NCBI GenBank assembly: GCA_030248215.1
Contig: JASANG010001690.1
Coordinates: 1-64,000, forward strand
Length of the DNA: 64,000 bases
From: Enoplolaimus lenunculus
Taxonomy: Eukaryota > Nematoda > Enoplea > Enoplida > Thoracostomopsidae
Direction of reading: 5' to 3'
Shown: one piece after another, positions 60,219 to 64,000 of the stretch
Position numbering within the stretch: position 1 is the stretch's first letter
Layout: every line of letters starts with the position of its first letter
Notes under the pieces: model-generated
What the model was told of the DNA's origin: nothing
Database searches by the model: none
The model's input: the letters and a program-made list of their open reading frames with translations, nothing else
Made by a program: the position numbers and the translations under genes

Positions 60219-63200
60219 TCACACATTCTGTACTTGTGAGAACTCCTCAGGCACATTGGTAGTCACGCATAGTTCACTCTTTTCCGTCAAACACATTGCT
60301 GCATTAAGATCAACCGCAGCCGAAACAACGTCAGATGCTAATAACAATCCTGTATTTTGACCAGAAATTGCTGAAAATGACGCTACTGTAGTTTCTGATA
60401 CACTCTCGGATACACAACTGGCTACAGCACTTTGTCGAACAGTTAGATAATGCTGAGCTATGTAAATCGAACTAGGTCGTGCCGGAAAATGCAAGCGACC
60501 AACCACGTGAGAAGAAACAAGCGGAATGAATGATAAACCAATACTTGACACGTCGTATACACCCGGACCTGACACAAACGCGGTTAGCGATAGCGACAGC
60601 GATTCTTGTTCAGTCAATTCGATGGACTGCATCGTTCGTCCACACCACAACAATGGATATACCGCACGATAAACGTTGTGTAGTTGTCTATAACCATACT
60701 TACCAGACTTCACGTTTAAGCGCACAACTCAGACAAAAAAGTTTCATTATGTAAAAGGAATGTTAATATGTAAATGTATTTGCAGGCAAAGTATTCAAAG
60801 TATTACATACAGTATACGTACCAGCAGCGTAGCTCAGTTGTTTGCATACTGGAAAACAAAACAATATTTGCGTACAATAGCTTCTAAAACGAACAAAAAC
60901 TAAAATAACAATGATAGAACAGGAACTTACGAAACATTACGTGAACAATCTATGTCAACACGAACGGTTGAATCACATTTATTGCACAGCCACAATTTCA
61001 CTGGAATCTCACAAAGTCTGTAATAACAAGCGTAAATGAATGCAAAAAGTCTTGAGTGACTGTATGCTGAACAAGCTTCCTTTTACAAATATTTTAAAAT
61101 ATTTTGGAACGCTATATGCATCGAAAACATTTCAATTGATTTAAGCCTCTCATTATTTGACTAAGTAATCAACCAAACATCATATAGGGCAAGTCAATCA
61201 CAATAATCATCGAGGCATTACAATAATTACATACTTTCAACCATTTTTTGCACTTCCTAGCTTGAAATTAAATATTATTCATGTGACAAAAAGTTAAACA
61301 ACCAGCTCAACCTTCATTTAACACTTGCATACTAATTAACACAAAATATCATTGAGGGCAAGCATATTATGATTGAACTTAAATAAGTAGACCAACGTAA
61401 GCTACGCTAAGTGTGTGTGTATATTAATCAATTTAATTTTAGTGTTCTATGAATCTTAAATCACATTAGACTCGTAAAACGATAGGTTGTCTCACTTGTT
61501 TCTTGAGAAATCATGGTACATCAATGCAGGAAATTCCAGCTGATGTGCCACAGTGATTTCACGGCTATGTAGCAACTCTGTCGCTGCTTGTTCTTTTGTG
61601 GGCGACACTAAACGAACAGCTGATATTTGATCCTGAAATAACTATGTTCGAAATGCGACTGGTGCACATCGTTAAACACAAAAGAAAATATGCAAAACCC
61701 AATAAAGTCTAAAACCAAAAAAGGAATAAAAGTGCTCAGTACATTAATTTTCAACAACAAATAACTGGATTTTATGACAATACCAGTCATAATACACAAT
61801 GTATAATATTGGACCGAAAGCACACCTGTGACAAGGGATGTACCATCACTTTTATTAAATGACTGCTTAACAAAAACGAAATCTTATCGACAGATCCAAC
61901 CTAAAAGCTACATCCTTACTAAATCTTTCTCGTGGCTCACAGAAAAGTTTCAGCCACGCTTCTAAGCTTGTTATTCAAACTGCATGCCCGTCCAAAAATT
62001 GCTTCGACGCTTCATATGTTAAGCTGGCTACGAGGCTTATTAACTACCTGAACCACATCAGCTGGTTGTCGTCTATTAACAGAGCACAACACTGGGCACC
62101 ACGAATATCCATATTTTATGGATGTTGATCCATTTGCATAAATATCCATTGCCTAAAATTACTTTAAATACGTAGCCATAGTATGCTAGATTGACAACTT
62201 CGGTCACATAACGAAAGGCTAGATGAAACGCTGAAAATTTCCATTTAGCAGCAACAAAATTTCACATGGTACACCTCTATAATTACTTATATGCTTTATC
62301 AAATTTAGGAGGGTTGCCCTGTACTTTGTCGAAAAATATGTCGCCATACGGTGTGTCTTGAACGTGGCGGTGATCGCACGACAATGCGCCGTTCACAATA
62401 ATTTTGTCAACGGTGCCACACAATGTCTTATAGACCAGGGCTATTACGAAATCATTTTGAAAACGCGTTCGTGATAAGAAATGTCTTATAGACCAGGGTT
62501 ATTACGAGCTCAGTTTCATAATGACCTCGTAAGAGACCTGGTCTATAAGATATTTTATGGTACCGTTGACAATATTATTGTGAACGGTGCACAAATATAC
62601 AACAACCCAAAACGTACCTTCCAGCCAATCAAAATGCATACACAATCGCGCCGCACTGCCTTTAATTCATCATTATCGTCTCCGTCATCTTCATTGATGC
62701 TATTCAGTCCTACGGTTGAGCAAGCAAATTCATGACCCACTGCATACCGACCCAATTTCGCATAGCTAAACCGTTTCAGTACGGTTGTATCAAACTCCGG
62801 TATTATGCTGCCTGTTGCAGGTAAGCCAGATATTTTTGAAGGAAATCGTGGACCAGCGTTTTTCTGTGATAAAAAGTTTGCAGGGACAGCAGGGTCGGCG
62901 GTTATTTGGTCGGCACCCGGAAATGAAACCAGCGTTATACTAAGTTGATCGTTAGCTTGCTCCGTACTACAAACATCATTATTTGCAGATGTTTCAGATT
63001 CATGCAGATCAAGAACAAGATTTCCACGTTCGCCTGGCTTCAGATATACAACTGAAACCAAAACACAGTATAAATGTAAATACAGAAGCTACAAACGTAA
63101 CGCCTTAATACATACCTGGGTCGTAAACGCTAATTAATTTACTGCAACTGAAATAGTGTAATCTTGTATTACTAGCTAAACCACAGATCTTAAAACAATA

Positions 63201-64000
63201 CCATGACAATATAATGACGACGTTGCAAGCAGATCAAGCGCAATCGAATAACAACTTCAATAGACGCTCGATAAAGATCGTCAAATCGTTAATTTTACTA
63301 TTGCAAAGTTAAACCTACACTTTTGATCACCGTTGAGAATGCTGAAAAGTCGCCATCGATGGCTAATGCACTGTACACTGGCTATTTCGATTACAGTCGA
63401 TACATTTTCACTGCACTAAAATAAAAAACAATAAAAACACGAGAATAATCTGCTGCGAGCATTCAACCGAAAAGCCCGTGTTAGTTATAAGGGTTTGTCC
63501 ACTACTACACTGAGAAATTAGAAACAAGGAAGCTTACGATTATTGTTAGGTTTACGATTGGGTTCACGTTTAGACCTAGGTTTAGTTGCCATGTCTTTAT
63601 GTCTAGTTAACATAAACCAACAAAAGATAATTTTAGTGATAATGCACATATATATTCACTTTATAGTTTTTGAGTTTAAATCAAAACAAAAACGTACAGC
63701 TGCGACATTATCAGTGCTGATAGCAACTAAGCGAGCGTTATTAATGCTATTTGGGGATACCGGTACTGCACTAATGCCTTGCGTTGGACACGCAACCGAT
63801 AATGCAGAACGGCAAACAATATTGAATGCAATGTGATAAAATCGAGATCTGAAAGAAAATGAAAATAAGAGTATTTGACACAAAAAATACAGTTTCAAGT
63901 TATAAGCCTTAAAACAATATGTCTGCACAGCTGACTCCATCAAACGCTATTTGCTACATCTTAAATGTTTTGAATTGTATAGAGCTGTAACCAATCAGCG
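60219..64000 (-). CDS. TRAPPC8: TRAPPC8-like TRAPP complex subunit, 3' part of gene
   Basis: A probable subunit of the metazoan TRAPPIII complex, which works in ER-Golgi traffic and autophagy. Exons from 5' to 3': 63660-63848, 63116-63147, 62618-63051, 61496-61632, 60931-61017, 60219-60687, stop TGA at 60219-60221. This gives 448 codons; the 5' part lies beyond the right edge. The identity comes from matches, recalled from memory, to the human TRAPPC8 C-terminus: RFYHIAFNIVCRSALSVA, CVCILIGWK before an intron, LCEIPVKLWLCNKCDSTVRV and the final Ig-like strand LTAFVSGPGVYDVSS. About 75 Ser/Val-rich residues extend past the usual end. The last acceptor (60688) lacks a pyrimidine tract and the intron-5 join is the least certain. 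Other beta-sandwich TRAPP subunits remain possible. Confidence 0.68.
62386..62590. mobile_element. Palindromic foldback MITE in TRAPPC8-like intron
   Basis: The left arm GCCGTTCACAATAATTTTGT, CAACGGTGCC, GTCTTATAGACCAGGG faces its complement on the right (CCTGGTCTATAAGA, GGTACCGTTGACAATATTAT, TGTGAACGGTGC). The centre repeats GTCTTATAGACCAGGGNTAT. It ends 28 bp from the exon at 62618-63051. Confidence 0.85.

Noticed and set aside
60805-60831. A 27-nt exon in the TRAPPC8-like gene with AG and GT borders on the minus strand
   Set aside because: It is open in the needed phase, but joining it to the last exon creates TGA; skipping it gives a continuous frame.
1-64000. CRISPR arrays, bacterial operons, or virus-derived elements
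   Set aside because: No spaced direct-repeat array of CRISPR type, no operon-like gene spacing, and no retroviral, LTR or Polinton-type gene or long terminal direct repeat was recognised.

Overview
The window is AT-rich animal nuclear DNA. Its genes are split by GT..AG introns, most with T-rich 3' ends, and the spaces between exons are packed with small transposon remnants. All the recognisable genes are conserved eukaryotic housekeeping or regulatory genes. No bacterial, organellar or viral gene was recognised. Degenerate TTAGGC-type hexamer runs (the nematode telomere unit) and a long AATTT/CCGCCAAAA-type array, which reminds me of nematode noncoding repeats, make a nematode with a bloated, repeat-rich genome a reasonable guess. 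This is inference, not proof.

Layout, left to right. (1) 330-21253, plus strand: a complete CAMTA (calmodulin-binding transcription activator) gene reconstructed as 25 coding exons and 2176 codons, with CG-1, TIG, ankyrin and IQ regions in the family order. Its introns hold several transposon copies. (2) 21254-27640: a gene-free, repeat-rich gap with MITEs, an ~860-bp degenerate tandem array and a 0.9-kb foldback element ending about 50 bp before the next start codon. (3) 27641-30354, plus: MTG1-like mitochondrial ribosome GTPase, four exons, 324 aa. (4) 32673-38784, minus: RFC5-like clamp-loader subunit, eleven exons, 328 aa. (5) 38785-43451: an hAT transposase fragment, a LINE fragment and duplicated repeat blocks. 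(6) 43452-44139 and 47670-48258, plus: two intact SNRPE (Sm protein E) genes with the same intron position. (7) 50609-51485, plus: ANAPC13-like APC/C subunit. (8) 53610-56341, plus: SLC25A26-like mitochondrial S-adenosylmethionine carrier with a C-terminal extension. (9) 60219 to the right edge, minus: 3' part of a gene that best fits TRAPPC8.

The genes do not form a pathway: they cover transcription, mitochondrial translation, DNA replication, splicing, cell cycle, mitochondrial methyl donor import and vesicle tethering. The most distinctive feature is the repeat landscape. At least seven families of short elements have terminal inverted repeats, and several copies are flanked by 8-bp target duplications as in hAT transposons. 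Many carry, next to their ends, a family-specific hexamer in tandem (GGAACC, GAATCC, GATGCC, CTCCGG, GTCTCG, GCCTAA). One hexamer, GTCTCG, also lies beside a real hAT transposase fragment. A separate pair of elements combines inverted ends with an internal tRNA-like pol III promoter.
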